DNA from: Sedimenticola sp.
GTDB taxonomy: Bacteria > Pseudomonadota > Gammaproteobacteria > Chromatiales > Chromatiaceae
Direction of reading: 5' to 3'
Length of the DNA stretch: 33,617 bases
NCBI GenBank assembly: GCA_027024025.1
Contig: JALVTT010000089.1
Span: forward strand, 1 to 33,617
Part shown: positions 17,047-27,598 of the stretch, in pieces
Position numbering within the stretch: position 1 is the first letter of the stretch
Layout: every line of letters begins with the position of its first letter
Translations under genes and position numbers: made by a program
Notes under the pieces: generated by a model
Database searches by the model: none
The model's input: only the letters and a program-made list of their open reading frames with translations
Told to the model about the DNA's origin: nothing

Positions 17047-18216
17047 ATGTACAAAATCCAGACACTCAACAATATCTCGGTTGCGGGGTTGGACCGCCTG
17101 CCGCGCGATCAATACGAGGTGGCCTCCGAGATCGCCCATCCCGACGCCATCCTGGTGCGCTCGGCCAAGATGCACGACATGGAGATCCCGGACACGGTGA
17201 AGGCCATCGGCCGCGCCGGGGCCGGGGTCAACAACATCCCGGTCGAGCGCATGACCGAGGCCGGGGTGCCGGTGTTCAACGCCCCCGGGGCGAATGCCAA
17301 CGCGGTCAAGGAGCTGGTGCTGGCCAGCATGCTGATGGCGGCGCGCAACATCGGGCCCGCCTGGCGCTTCGCCCAGGGCCTGGAGGGCAGCGACGCCGAG
17401 ATCGGCAAGGCCGTGGAGGCCGGCAAGAAGCAGTTCGTCGGCTTCGAGCTGCCGGGCCGGACCCTGGGCGTGATCGGCCTGGGCGCCATCGGGGTCAAGG
17501 TCGCCAACGCGGCGCGCGCCCTGGGCATGAACGTGATCGGCTACGACCCGACCATCACCGTCAAGGCGGCCTGGCAGCTCGATGCCGGGGTGCAGCAGGC
17601 CGTCTCGCCCGATGATCTGGTCGCGCGCTGCGATTTCATCAGCCTGCACATCCCCCTGACCGAGGCCACGCGCAACAAGATCAACGCCGAGCGCATCGCG
17701 CTGATGCCCAAGGGCGCGGTGATCCTCAATTTCGCGCGCAACGGGCTGGTGGACGACGAGGCCGCGGTCAAGGCCCTGGACGAGGGGCATCTGTACGCCT
17801 ATGTCTGCGACTTTCCCAGCAACCTGCTCAAGGAGCATCCGCGCGTCATCGCCCTGCCGCATCTCGGCGCCTCCACCCGTGAGGCGGAGGAGAACTGCGC
17901 GGTCATGGTGGTGGACGAGGTGCGCGACTGGCTGGAGAACGGCAATGTGCGCAACTCGGTCAACTTCCCGGAGATCCATCTGCCGCGCGGCGAGGGCTAT
18001 CGCCTGGCGGTGGTCAACGCCAATGTGCCCAATATGCTGGGTCAGGTCTCCAGCCTGCTGGCCGATGCCGGACTCAATATCACCGACATGCTCAACAAGT
18101 CGCGCGACGAGATCGCGGTGACCCTGATCGATGTGGACAAGGCGCCCGAGCCCCCGGTGGCCGAGGCCGTCGCCAGCATCGAGGGCGTGCTCTCGGTCCG
18201 CTGCCTCGGCTGCTGA
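17047..18216 (+). CDS. serA: D-3-phosphoglycerate dehydrogenase
   Basis: SerA oxidises 3-phosphoglycerate to 3-phosphohydroxypyruvate with NAD+, the first step of serine synthesis. The 389-residue protein has the Rossmann motif GLGAIG at residues 144-149, the catalytic His272 in PHLGAST, and an ACT domain from about residue 315 (YRLAVVNANVPNMLG onward). The ACT domain usually binds serine for feedback inhibition in related enzymes; whether it does here is inference. The size fits the short ACT-containing type rather than the long form with an intervening domain. AAGGAA about ten bases upstream supports the ATG at 17047. Repeat copies 2 and 3 flank the gene. Confidence 0.96.
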   Translation: MYKIQTLNNISVAGLDRLPRDQYEVASEIAHPDAILVRSAKMHDMEIPDTVKAIGRAGAGVNNIPVERMTEAGVPVFNAPGANANAVKELVLASMLMAARNIGPAWRFAQGLEGSDAEIGKAVEAGKKQFVGFELPGRTLGVIGLGAIGVKVANAARALGMNVIGYDPTITVKAAWQLDAGVQQAVSPDDLVARCDFISLHIPLTEATRNKINAERIALMPKGAVILNFARNGLVDDEAAVKALDEGHLYAYVCDFPSNLLKEHPRVIALPHLGASTREAEENCAVMVVDEVRDWLENGNVRNSVNFPEIHLPRGEGYRLAVVNANVPNMLGQVSSLLADAGLNITDMLNKSRDEIAVTLIDVDKAPEPPVAEAVASIEGVLSVRCLGC

Positions 18217-18228
18217 CGCGGTAGTGGA

Positions 18229-18315
18229 ACCACAAAGATCACGAAGAAAATAGGGATCGAATGCAAAAAGGTGACTCGCCGTATATACAATACAAACCTT
18301 TGTGTTCTTTGTGGT
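18229..18315. repeat. Inverted-arm repeat of 9-base units, copy 3 (serA-pheA)
   Basis: Left arm 18229-18249 (ACCACAAAG then ATCACGAAG) and right arm 18297-18315 (CTTTGTGTTCTTTGTGG) face each other over a 47-base interior. The right arm ends eleven bases before the pheA ATG, so it takes up the space where a ribosome binding site would lie. Confidence 0.85.
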
Positions 18316-18326
18316 AAAGCAAACAC

Positions 18327-19412
18327 ATGACTGAAGAAGAACAGCTCGCCGAGATCCGCAGGCGCATCGACGCCCTGGACGAGCAGATCCAGGATCTGCT
18401 CAACCGGCGCGCCGAGGCGGCGATGGAGGTCGCCCGGATCAAGCTGGCGGCCGACCCCAACGCGGTGTTCTACCGGCCCGAGCGCGAGGCCCAGGTGCTG
18501 CGCAATGTACAGGCGCGCAACCAGGGGCCGCTGGACGACGAGGAGGTGGCGCGCCTGTTCCGCGAGATCATGTCCGCCTGCCTGGCCCTGGAGCGCCCGC
18601 TGCGCATCGCCTATCTGGGTCCGGAGGGGACCTTCACCCAGGCCGCGGCGCTCAAGCATTTCGGCCACTCGGTGCGCACCGTCTCGATGAGCAGCATCCC
18701 GGATGTGTTCCAGGAGGTCGAGAACGAGTCCGCCGACTACGGGGTGGTGCCGGTGGAGAACTCCTCCGAGGGGGTCATCAATCACACCCTGGACATGTTC
18801 CTGTCCTCGCCGCTGCAGATCTGTGGCGAGGTCTCGCTGCGCATTCACCACAATCTGCTGGGGCGCGGCCAGCCGCTGGAGGAGATCAAGACCGTGTTCT
18901 CCCATCAGCAGTCGCTGGCCCAGTGCCGCGGCTGGCTGGACCGGCACCTGCCGTTCGTCGAGCGCGTGCCGGTGGGCAGCAACGCGGAGGCGGCGCGCCT
19001 GGCCGCCGAGACCGAGCACGCCGCCGCCATCGCCGGGGCCATGGCCGCCGAGCTGTACGGCCTGGACACCCTGGCCGCCAATATCGAGGACGAGGCCGGC
19101 AACACCACCCGCTTCCTGGTGATTGGACGGCACGGCACCGAGGCCTCCGGCGACGACAAGACCAGCCTGCTGGTGTCCACCCGCAACGAGGCCGGCGGCC
19201 TGTACCGCCTGCTGCAGCCGCTGGTGGAGAACGGGGTCAGCATGAGCCGCATCGAGTCGCGGCCCTCGCGCCGGGGCAACTGGGACTACGTGTTCTTCAT
19301 CGACCTGGTGGGCCACCGCGACGACCCGCGGGTGAAGCGCGCCCTGGAGGCCCTGCAGAAGATCGCGGGCATGTACAAGGAACTCGGCTCCTACCCCCAG
19401 GCCGTACTTTGA
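18327..19412 (+). CDS. pheA: Chorismate mutase/prephenate dehydratase (P-protein)
   Basis: This bifunctional enzyme turns chorismate into prephenate and then phenylpyruvate in phenylalanine synthesis. The 361-residue protein has an AroQ-type chorismate mutase helix region at residues 1-90 (RRRIDALDEQIQDLLNRRAE), a prephenate dehydratase domain from about 94 to 275 with the catalytic TRF motif at 261-263, and a C-terminal ACT domain with ESRP at 310-313, part of the phenylalanine feedback site. All three domains are intact and the length is normal. No Shine-Dalgarno sequence is evident: the leader just before the ATG is the right arm of a repeat. hisC follows after 13 bases. Confidence 0.97.
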   Translation: MTEEEQLAEIRRRIDALDEQIQDLLNRRAEAAMEVARIKLAADPNAVFYRPEREAQVLRNVQARNQGPLDDEEVARLFREIMSACLALERPLRIAYLGPEGTFTQAAALKHFGHSVRTVSMSSIPDVFQEVENESADYGVVPVENSSEGVINHTLDMFLSSPLQICGEVSLRIHHNLLGRGQPLEEIKTVFSHQQSLAQCRGWLDRHLPFVERVPVGSNAEAARLAAETEHAAAIAGAMAAELYGLDTLAANIEDEAGNTTRFLVIGRHGTEASGDDKTSLLVSTRNEAGGLYRLLQPLVENGVSMSRIESRPSRRGNWDYVFFIDLVGHRDDPRVKRALEALQKIAGMYKELGSYPQAVL

Positions 19413-19425
19413 ACCCGAGGCGCCC

Positions 19426-20532
19426 ATGACTCAGAACCGATTTCTCGATCACGCCGCGCCCGGTATCGCGCATCTGCAGCCCTATGTGCCGGGCAAGCCG
19501 GTATCCGAGCTGGAGCGTGAGCTGGGCATCCGCGATTCCGTCAAGCTGGCCTCCAACGAGAACCCCCTGGGCCCCGGCGAGGCCGCGCGCCAGGCCCTGC
19601 GTGGCGAGCTGGACGCGCTGGCGCGCTACCCCGACGGCGGCGCCTATGCCCTGCGCGAGGCCCTGGCCGCGCATCACGGCGTCTCACCGGCCTGCGTGAC
19701 CATAGGCAACGGCTCCAATGATGTGCTGGACATGATCGCGCGGGTGTTTCTGTACCCCGGCCGCGAGAGCCTGTTCTCGGAGCACGCCTTCGCTGTCTAT
19801 CCGCTGAGCAGCATGGCGGCCGGCGCCGAGCTGCGCATCGCACCGGCGCGGGACTTCGGCCACGACCTGGAGGCCATGGCCGCGATGATCACCCCGGCCA
19901 CCGGCGTGGTCTGGATCGCCAACCCCAACAATCCCACCGGCACCTGGCTGGACGAGGCCTCGTTGCGAGGCTTTCTCGCGCAGGTCCCGGAGTCGGTCGT
20001 CGTGGTGGTGGACGAGGCCTATTTCGAGTACGTGCATCCGGACCATCCGGACTATCCGGACAGCAGCCGCTGGCTGCATGAGTTCCCCAATCTGGTGGTG
20101 ACCCGCACCTTCTCCAAGGCGCACGGCCTGGCCGCGCTGCGCATCGGTTACGGCCTGTCCCACCCGGACCTGGCCGATCTGCTCAACCGGGTACGTCAGC
20201 CCTTCAACGCCAACAGTCTGGCCCAGGCGGCCGCCGTCGCCGCGCTGGGCGATCAGGCGCACGTGGCCCGCTCGGTCGAACTCAACCGCGCGGGCCTGCG
20301 CCAGCTGGGCGAGGGCTTCGAGCGCCTGGGGCTGCGGTACATCCCCTCGGTCGGCAATTTCATCAGCGTGGATACCGGGCGGCCCGCCTCCGAGGTCGAT
20401 CTGGCCCTGCTCAAACAGGGGGTGATCACCCGTCCGGTCGAGAACTACGGGCTCAAGGGCCATCTGCGGGTCAGCGTCGGCCTGCCGGAAGAGAACGCGC
20501 GCTGCCTGGCGGCCCTGGAGGCGGTGCTGTGA
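19426..20532 (+). CDS. hisC: Histidinol-phosphate/aromatic aminotransferase
   Basis: This PLP-dependent class I/II aminotransferase of 368 residues matches HisC2-type enzymes. It has the substrate stretch SNENPLGPGEAA, the cofactor-binding NPNNPTGT, and Lys231 in TFSKAHGLAALRIGYG as the Schiff-base residue. HisC acts in histidine synthesis, but copies embedded between pheA and tyrA often also transaminate phenylpyruvate or hydroxyphenylpyruvate (inference from context). No other his genes are near, which favours the aromatic role. GAGGCG lies before the ATG. Its stop overlaps the GTG start of tyrA by four bases (GTGA), so the two are translationally coupled. Confidence 0.93.
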   Translation: MTQNRFLDHAAPGIAHLQPYVPGKPVSELERELGIRDSVKLASNENPLGPGEAARQALRGELDALARYPDGGAYALREALAAHHGVSPACVTIGNGSNDVLDMIARVFLYPGRESLFSEHAFAVYPLSSMAAGAELRIAPARDFGHDLEAMAAMITPATGVVWIANPNNPTGTWLDEASLRGFLAQVPESVVVVVDEAYFEYVHPDHPDYPDSSRWLHEFPNLVVTRTFSKAHGLAALRIGYGLSHPDLADLLNRVRQPFNANSLAQAAAVAALGDQAHVARSVELNRAGLRQLGEGFERLGLRYIPSVGNFISVDTGRPASEVDLALLKQGVITRPVENYGLKGHLRVSVGLPEENARCLAALEAVL

Positions 20533-21449
20533 ACCGAACCCTGCTCGATACCCCGGGGGTCGACACCCTGGCGGTGATCGGCGTCGGCCTGATCGGCGGC
20601 TCCCTGGCGCGCGCCCTGCGCGAGGCCGGCCAGGTGCGGCGCATCGTCGGCTGTGGCCGCGGCCGGGAGAACCTGGAGCGTGCCGTCGAGCTGGGTGTGA
20701 TCGACAGTTTCACTCACGACGTGGCCGAGGCGGTGCGCGAGGCCGATCTGGTGTTCGTGGCCGTGCCCCTGGGCGCGATGCGCGGCGTGTTCGAGGCCAT
20801 GCGCGGCGCGCTGCGGCCGGACGCCGTCGTCACCGACGGAGGCAGCGCCAAGGCCTCGGTGATCGAGGATTTCCGCGCGGCCTGTCCGGAGCATCTTTCG
20901 CGCTTCGTCCCGGGTCATCCCATCGCCGGGACCGAGCACAACGGCGTCGAGGCCTCCTTCGCCACTCTGTATCGCAACCGGCGCGTGATCCTGACCCCGC
21001 AGGCCGATACCGACCCCGATGCCCTGGCCCGCGTCACCGCCCTGTGGCGGGCCTGCGGCGCGGAGGTGGTGGAGATGGCGGTGGCGCGGCACGACCAGGT
21101 GCTGGCCGCGACCAGCCATCTGCCGCACATGCTGGCCTTCGGCCTGGTCGATTCCCTGGCGCGCATGGACGAGCACGACGACATCTTCCGCTTCGCCGCG
21201 GGCGGCTTCCGCGACTTCACCCGCATCGCCTCCAGCAACCCCGTGATGTGGCGCGACATCTGCATCGCCAACCGTCAGGCCCTGGCCGGCATGATGCGGC
21301 GCTTTGCCGAGGAGATGACCGACCTGGCGCATTCCATCGAACAGGCCGACGGCGAACACCTGCTCGCCATATTCGAACGCGCCAAGACCGCGCGCGACGC
21401 CTACATCGACGGCCTGGAGGCCGGCGCCGAGGCCGACCCGGCCGAATAG
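20529..21449 (+). CDS. tyrA: Prephenate dehydrogenase
   Basis: TyrA oxidatively decarboxylates prephenate to 4-hydroxyphenylpyruvate (or arogenate to tyrosine) with NAD(P)+. The 306-residue protein begins at GTG 20529 and has a Rossmann motif GVGLIG at residues 18-23, a VTDGGSAK stretch, and the conserved GHPIAGTEHNGVEAS that carries the catalytic His. It lacks a fused chorismate mutase domain, unlike the enteric T-protein, and has no ACT domain. In this cluster mutase activity comes from PheA. Whether it uses prephenate, arogenate or both cannot be told here. It ends 128 bases before aroA. Confidence 0.95.
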   Translation: MNRTLLDTPGVDTLAVIGVGLIGGSLARALREAGQVRRIVGCGRGRENLERAVELGVIDSFTHDVAEAVREADLVFVAVPLGAMRGVFEAMRGALRPDAVVTDGGSAKASVIEDFRAACPEHLSRFVPGHPIAGTEHNGVEASFATLYRNRRVILTPQADTDPDALARVTALWRACGAEVVEMAVARHDQVLAATSHLPHMLAFGLVDSLARMDEHDDIFRFAAGGFRDFTRIASSNPVMWRDICIANRQALAGMMRRFAEEMTDLAHSIEQADGEHLLAIFERAKTARDAYIDGLEAGAEADPAE

Positions 21450-21577
21450 CGTTCTGTGTCGGCATTCGGTGCTGTTGCGCTCCGTAGCCAGCTCCCTGCA
21501 AGGCGGCATTGCCCCTGTCGGCAAAAGGGCCATTGTGGTAGCCTTCTGCGCCTTTCCGGCAAGCAGGTAATCACAAG
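21450..21577. other. Spacer between tyrA and aroA
   Basis: These 128 bases are the longest gap in the second half of the aromatic block. I see no convincing terminator. TTGCCC and CATTGT with a 16-base spacer (about 21510-21537) could be a weak promoter for aroA but the match is poor. Confidence 0.3.
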
Positions 21578-22897
21578 GTGGCTCGCAAGCTTCTTTTCAG
21601 GGTGTCCCCGGGAGGGCGCCTGTCGGGTGACATCCGGGTGCCCGGCGACAAATCCATCTCGCATCGCGCCATCATGCTCGGCTCGCTGGCCGAGGGCACG
21701 ACCCGGGTGAGCGGTTTTCTCGAGGGTGACGACGCGCTCGCCACGCTGCGCGCCTTCCGCGCCATGGGCGTGCGGATCGAGGGCCCGGAGGCGGGCAGGG
21801 TGACCATCCACGGGGTCGGCATGCACGGTCTGCAGGCCCCGGAGGCGCCGCTGGACCTGGGCAATTCCGGTACCTCCATGCGCCTGCTGTGCGGGCTGCT
21901 GGCGGGGCAGGGCTTCGAGGTCACCCTGATCGGTGACGAATCGCTCTCGCGCCGCCCCATGAAGCGGGTCACCGAGCCACTGGCGCGCATGGGCGCCGAG
22001 ATCAACAGCACCCCCAAGGGAACCGCGCCGCTGGTGATCCGTCCGGTGGACGGCCTGCGCGGCATCGATTACGACATGCCGGTGGCCAGCGCCCAGGTAA
22101 AGTCCTGTCTGCTCCTGGCCGGCCTGTATGCCGAGGGCGAGACCCGGGTGAGCGAGCCGGCGCCGACCCGTGACCACACCGAGCGCATGCTGCGGGGCTT
22201 CGGCTACGAGGTAGGGATCGACGGGCCGCAACGCTGGGTGCGCGGCGGCGGGCGCCTGAGCGCCTGCGACATCGATGTGCCGGCCGACATCTCCTCGGCG
22301 GCTTTCTTCCTGGTGGGCGCGAGCATCGCCGAGGGCTCGGATCTGACCCTGCGTCATGTGGGCATGAACCCCACCCGCGACGGGGTGATCAACATCCTGC
22401 GCGCGATGGGCGCGGACATCGAGGTCGGCAACCGGCGCGAGGTGGGCGGCGAGCCGGTGGCCGATCTGCGGGTGCGCGCCGCGCCGCTGCGCGGCATCCG
22501 CATCCCGGAAGACCAGGTGCCGCTGGCCATCGACGAGTTCCCGGCCCTGTTCGTGGCCGCGGCCTGCGCCGAGGGCGAGACGGTGCTCACCGGCGCGGAG
22601 GAGCTGCGGGTCAAGGAATCCGACCGCATCCAGGTGATGGCCGACGGGCTGCAGGCCCTGGGGGTGCGGGCCGAGCCGACCCCGGACGGCATCGTCATCC
22701 AGGGCGGCCCCATCGGCGGCGGCCGGGTGGACAGCCACGGCGACCACCGTATCGCCATGGCCTTCGCCATGGCCGCGCTGCGCGCCGACGGCGAGATCCT
22801 CATCGACGACTGCGCCAATGTGAACACCTCCTTCCCCGGCTTCGTGGAACTGGCGGCCGGTTGTGGCCTGGCCATCGGGCAGGACGACCATGCCTGA
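21578..22897 (+). CDS. aroA: 3-phosphoshikimate 1-carboxyvinyltransferase (EPSP synthase)
   Basis: AroA joins shikimate-3-phosphate and phosphoenolpyruvate to give EPSP, the sixth shikimate-pathway step. The 439-residue protein has Lys25 in the VPGDKSISHRA substrate-binding motif, LGNSGTSMRLL for the PEP/glyphosate loop, and RVKESDRIQVMADGL and DHRIAMAFAMAAL near the end. The loop differs from the enteric LGNAGTAMRPL form and the enzyme looks closer to non-enteric types; its glyphosate response cannot be judged by eye. The start is a GTG at 21578; AGCAGGT some ten bases upstream is a weak site. The 3' end overlaps the start of cmk by eight bases. Confidence 0.96.
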   Translation: MARKLLFRVSPGGRLSGDIRVPGDKSISHRAIMLGSLAEGTTRVSGFLEGDDALATLRAFRAMGVRIEGPEAGRVTIHGVGMHGLQAPEAPLDLGNSGTSMRLLCGLLAGQGFEVTLIGDESLSRRPMKRVTEPLARMGAEINSTPKGTAPLVIRPVDGLRGIDYDMPVASAQVKSCLLLAGLYAEGETRVSEPAPTRDHTERMLRGFGYEVGIDGPQRWVRGGGRLSACDIDVPADISSAAFFLVGASIAEGSDLTLRHVGMNPTRDGVINILRAMGADIEVGNRREVGGEPVADLRVRAAPLRGIRIPEDQVPLAIDEFPALFVAAACAEGETVLTGAEELRVKESDRIQVMADGLQALGVRAEPTPDGIVIQGGPIGGGRVDSHGDHRIAMAFAMAALRADGEILIDDCANVNTSFPGFVELAAGCGLAIGQDDHA

Positions 22898-23561
22898 GGT
22901 GCCGGTCATCACCATCGACGGGCCCAGCGGATCGGGCAAGGGCACGGTCTCGGCCCGCGTCGCGGCGGCCCTGGGCTGGCACATTCTCGACTCCGGCGCC
23001 CTTTACCGGCTCACCGGCCATGCCGTGCAGAAAGCGGGAATCGGCTTTAATAATCCGACGCAAGCTGCGGATATTGCAAGAAATCTCGATGTCGAGTTTC
23101 AGGATGGACAGATCCTTCTGGACGGCGAGGACGTGAGCCTGGCCATCCGCACCGAGCAGGCCGGCAACAATGCCTCCCGGGTCGCGGCCATGCCCGAGGT
23201 GCGCGCGGCCCTGCTGGATTGGCAGCGTGAGGCGGCGCGTCCGCCCGGCCTGGTGGCGGACGGACGCGACATGGGCACCACGGTGTTCCCGGACGCGCCG
23301 CTGAAGGTGTTTTTGACCGCGAGCGCGGAAGAACGCGCGAAAAGACGCTATAAGCAGTTGAAAGAAAAGGGGATAGCGTCTAATATTGCCGACCTTGCAG
23401 CGGAGATACGCGAACGCGACGAGCGCGACAGCACGCGCGCCGCTTCCCCGTTGCTGCCCGCCGAGGATGCCTTGGTGGTCGATTCGACCGGCATGGACAT
23501 CGATACGGTGGTCGAAACCATTCTCCGGGCCGCGCGCGAGCGGGGCCTGGGAACTGCGTAG
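22890..23561 (+). CDS. cmk: Cytidylate kinase
   Basis: Cmk phosphorylates CMP and dCMP with ATP. The 223-residue protein has the P-loop GPSGSGKG at residues 11-18, followed by GTVSARVAAALGW, the nucleotide-binding DGRDMGTTVFPDA motif, and a lid region with TASAEERAKRRYKQL. The ATG at 22890 lies within the last codons of aroA and has AGGA upstream, so translation is probably coupled. An earlier in-frame start at 22863 would add nine residues before the first beta strand and is less likely. The short segment near 23035-23100 and 23340-23400 is locally AT-richer. A terminator candidate begins at its stop codon. Confidence 0.96.
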   Translation: MPEVPVITIDGPSGSGKGTVSARVAAALGWHILDSGALYRLTGHAVQKAGIGFNNPTQAADIARNLDVEFQDGQILLDGEDVSLAIRTEQAGNNASRVAAMPEVRAALLDWQREAARPPGLVADGRDMGTTVFPDAPLKVFLTASAEERAKRRYKQLKEKGIASNIADLAAEIRERDERDSTRAASPLLPAEDALVVDSTGMDIDTVVETILRAARERGLGTA

Positions 23562-23583
23562 TCCCGTTTCGCCGGGGCTTTTT
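23560..23583 (+). terminator. Rho-independent terminator candidate after cmk
   Basis: AGTCCCG (23560-23566) pairs with CGGGGCT (23573-23579) with one G-T wobble over a six-base loop, followed by five T residues. It overlaps the cmk stop codon. It may end or attenuate the upstream transcript so that rpsA depends on its own promoter. Confidence 0.55.
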
Positions 23584-23696
23584 AACTATGGGCTGCGGTC
23601 GGATGGCCGCGTTTGTTCAACATCAACCAGCGCCGTTGGCAGCGATGCGGCGGCAATCAACGTGGTCCGCGCGGGCGGGCCTTGGGTACACACATC

Positions 23697-25376
<1,680 letters not shown>

Positions 25377-25394
25377 GCCGAACAGGCCGCAGCC

Positions 25395-25419
25395 GCGGGG
25401 CGGCATGGTGCCGCCCCGC
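25395..25419 (+). other. Stable hairpin between rpsA and ihfB
   Basis: GCGGGGCGGCA (25395-25405) and TGCCGCCCCGC (25409-25419) form a perfect 11-bp stem with a three-base loop. No T-tract follows, so it is more likely an RNA stabiliser or processing site than a terminator. Confidence 0.6.
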
Positions 25420-25442
25420 CACCACACCAACGGAAACATGTA

Positions 25443-25754
25443 ATGACCAAATCTGAACTGATCGAAGTCATTGCCAGGGAGCAGAGCCACTTGGCCTATC
25501 GCGATGTCGAGCTGGCGGTCAAGTGCATGATCGAGCAGATGAGCCAGTCCCTTGCATCGGGCAACCGGATCGAGATCCGGGGCTTTGGCAGCTTCTCCCT
25601 GCACTACCGGCCGCCGCGCATGGGGCGCAACCCCAAGACCGGTGAATCCGTGCAACTCGCGGGCAAATACGTGCCGCACTTCAAGCCCGGCAAACAGCTC
25701 CGCGAGCGGGTCAATGCCGGCTACCTCCGTGAACTGGAGGAGCGCGAAGGCTGA
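25443..25754 (+). CDS. ihfB: Integration host factor subunit beta
   Basis: IHF is a heterodimer that bends DNA sharply at specific sites and shapes promoters, replication origins and recombination complexes. The 103-residue protein has the HU/IHF fold: two N-terminal helices, the [10 protein letters not shown] signature, and the beta-arm [10 protein letters not shown] with the intercalating Pro64. The linkage to rpsA and the sequence [11 protein letters not shown] identify it as the beta subunit rather than HU or IHF-alpha. GGAAAC precedes the ATG. The C-terminal extension [10 protein letters not shown] is charged. Two hairpins follow the stop, the second a strong terminator. Confidence 0.97.
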   Translation: MTKSELIEVIAREQSHLAYRDVELAVKCMIEQMSQSLASGNRIEIRGFGSFSLHYRPPRMGRNPKTGESVQLAGKYVPHFKPGKQLRERVNAGYLRELEEREG

Positions 25755-25757
25755 GCC

Positions 25758-25774
25758 CCGGGTGTTGCACCCGG
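25758..25774 (+). other. Hairpin downstream of ihfB
   Basis: CCGGGTG (25758-25764) and CACCCGG (25768-25774) form a perfect 7-bp stem with a TTG loop. Only a short T-run follows several bases later. It may aid the terminator that follows. Confidence 0.5.
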
Positions 25775-25786
25775 CTGTCGTTTTCC

Positions 25787-25811
25787 AAACCGGCCCCGTG
25801 GCCGGTTTTTT
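25787..25811 (+). terminator. Rho-independent terminator of the rpsA-ihfB unit
   Basis: AAACCGGCC (25787-25795) pairs perfectly with GGCCGGTTT (25800-25808) over a CCGT loop, and T residues run from 25806 to 25811. This is the clearest terminator in the window. It lies between ihfB and the convergent nadB. Confidence 0.88.
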
Positions 25812-25854
25812 CATTCCACGCCTCACGGACCAGGGCGGCACCGGGCCGGGTTCT

Positions 25855-25961
25855 GGTGCGGTTCCTTCGTCACCGGCACCCTACGGGCCGGCCCCTCCCG
25901 GCCTCCCCCACAAGTGGGGGAGGGGCGAAAATGCAGGGTGCGGTGAGGCACGAACCGCACC
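25855..25961. repeat. REP-like inverted pair with central hairpin (ihfB-nadB)
   Basis: A unit GGTGCGGTTCCTTCGTCACC followed by GGCACCCTAC starts at 25855, and its inverted form GGGTGCGGTGAGG with CACGAACCGCACC ends at 25961. Each unit can fold by itself through GGTGCGG and CCGCACC-like ends. Between them CCTCCCCCAC (25902-25911) and GTGGGGGAGG (25914-25923) form a perfect 10-bp stem. A second copy of the pair, in the opposite order, lies at the right end of the window. Confidence 0.8.
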
Positions 25962-25981
25962 AGGATGCCGCCCCGCCGGCC

Positions 25982-27598
25982 TCAGTCCACGCGGGGCATG
26001 TAATTGTCCGGGATCAACACCGTGGGCTGGGCCTGATTGGGATCGGTGGCGGGGAAGTCCAGGGTATAGTGCAGGCCGCGGCTCTCGCGCCGGCGCAGGG
26101 CCGACTGCACGATCAGGTCGCCGACCTCGACCAGGTTGCGCAGTTCCAGCAGGTCGTTGCCGATGCGGAAGTTGCTGTAATACTCGGCGATCTCGCCGCG
26201 CAGCAGGTCGATGCGCCGCTTGGCCCGGGCAAGGCGCTTGTTGCTGCGTACGATGCCCACGTAGTCCCACATGAAGCGCCGCAGTTCGTCCCAGTTGTGG
26301 GCCACCACCACCTCCTCGTCCGAGTCGGTCACGCGGCTCTCGTCCCAGGGCGGGATCCCGGCATGTCCGGGATGCTGTTCCAGGCGGGCCAGGATGCGTT
26401 CCACCGCCAGCTCCCCGTACACCAGGCATTCCAGCAGCGAGTTGCTGGCCATGCGGTTGGCCCCGTGCAGGCCGGTGTAGGCGGCCTCGCCGATGCTGAA
26501 CAGGCCCAGGATGTCGGTCTCGCCGTGCGAGTCCACCTTGATCCCGCCGCAGGTGTAGTGGGCCGCGGGCACCACCGGCAGCGGCTCGCGCCGCATGTCG
26601 ATGCCCAGTTCCAGGCAGCGCGCGAGGATGGTGGGGAAGTGTTCCTCGATGAAGGCGTCCGGCTTGTCGCTGATATCCAGGTACACACACTCCGCCCCCA
26701 GGCGCTTCATCTCGTGGTCGATGGCGCGCGCCACGATGTCGCGCGGGGCCAGTTCGGCGCGTTCGTCGAATTGGGGCATGAAGCGGGTGCCGTCGGGCAA
26801 CAGCAGACGCCCGCCTTCGCCGCGCACCGCCTCGCTGATCAGGAAGGACTTGGCCTGCGGGTGATACAGGCAGGTGGGATGGAACTGGATGAATTCCATG
26901 TTGGCGACCCGGCAGCCGGCGCGCCAGGCCATGGCGATGCCGTCGCCGGTGGCGACGTCGGGATTGCTGGTATAGAGATAGACCTTGGCCGCGCCGCCGC
27001 TGGCCAGCACCACGCAGGGCGCGGCCGCGCTGATGACCCGGTCGTGCCGGAGGTCCAGCAGATAGGCGCCGGTGCAGTGCTTGCCCAGGCCGGGATCGCG
27101 GCGATAGGTGAGATCGACCGCGATATGGTGTTCCAGCAGGGTCACATTGGGGCGCTGACGCACCCGGTCGACCAGGGTGGTCTCGACCGCGCGCCCGGTG
27201 GCGTCGGCCGCATGCACCACGCGCCGGTGGCTGTGGCCGCCCTCGCGGGTCAGGTGGAAGTCGGAGTCTCCGGTCGGCGGGCTCTGGGTGAAGGCCACGC
27301 CCTGTTCGGCCAGCCAGCGGATATTGGCCGGGCCGCGCTCGACCACGGTGCGCACCACCGGCTCCACGCACAGGCCGGCGCCGGCGCGCAGGGTGTCGCT
27401 GACATGGGACTCGATCGAGTCGGCCGAGTCCAGGACCGCCGAGATGCCGCCCTGGGCGTAGTAGGTGTTGCCCTCGCGCAGCTCGCGCTTGGAGACCACG
27501 CCGCAGCGCACCGAGTCCGGCAGACGCAGCGCCAGGCTCAGCCCGGCGGCCCCGCTGCCGATGATCAGGACATCGAATTCATGGTGTTGCTGACTCAT
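25982..27598 (-). CDS. nadB: L-aspartate oxidase
   Basis: NadB oxidises L-aspartate to iminoaspartate with FAD, the first step of de novo NAD synthesis. The 538-residue protein has the FAD-binding [13 protein letters not shown] near the N-terminus, [12 protein letters not shown], the [15 protein letters not shown] active-site stretch, [20 protein letters not shown], and [16 protein letters not shown] followed by [23 protein letters not shown]. These separate it from the related fumarate reductase and succinate dehydrogenase flavoproteins. A C-terminal helical domain is present. It is transcribed away from rpoE, a divergent pairing that is common in gammaproteobacteria. nadA and nadC are not in the window. 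Confidence 0.97.
   Translation of the reverse strand: MSQQHHEFDVLIIGSGAAGLSLALRLPDSVRCGVVSKRELREGNTYYAQGGISAVLDSADSIESHVSDTLRAGAGLCVEPVVRTVVERGPANIRWLAEQGVAFTQSPPTGDSDFHLTREGGHSHRRVVHAADATGRAVETTLVDRVRQRPNVTLLEHHIAVDLTYRRDPGLGKHCTGAYLLDLRHDRVISAAAPCVVLASGGAAKVYLYTSNPDVATGDGIAMAWRAGCRVANMEFIQFHPTCLYHPQAKSFLISEAVRGEGGRLLLPDGTRFMPQFDERAELAPRDIVARAIDHEMKRLGAECVYLDISDKPDAFIEEHFPTILARCLELGIDMRREPLPVVPAAHYTCGGIKVDSHGETDILGLFSIGEAAYTGLHGANRMASNSLLECLVYGELAVERILARLEQHPGHAGIPPWDESRVTDSDEEVVVAHNWDELRRFMWDYVGIVRSNKRLARAKRRIDLLRGEIAEYYSNFRIGNDLLELRNLVEVGDLIVQSALRRRESRGLHYTLDFPATDPNQAQPTVLIPDNYMPRVD

Noticed and set aside
15578-18315. Possible CRISPR array from repeated 9-base units
   Set aside because: Units are short, degenerate, facing inwards and split over three intergenic spacers; there are no regular spacers and no cas genes.
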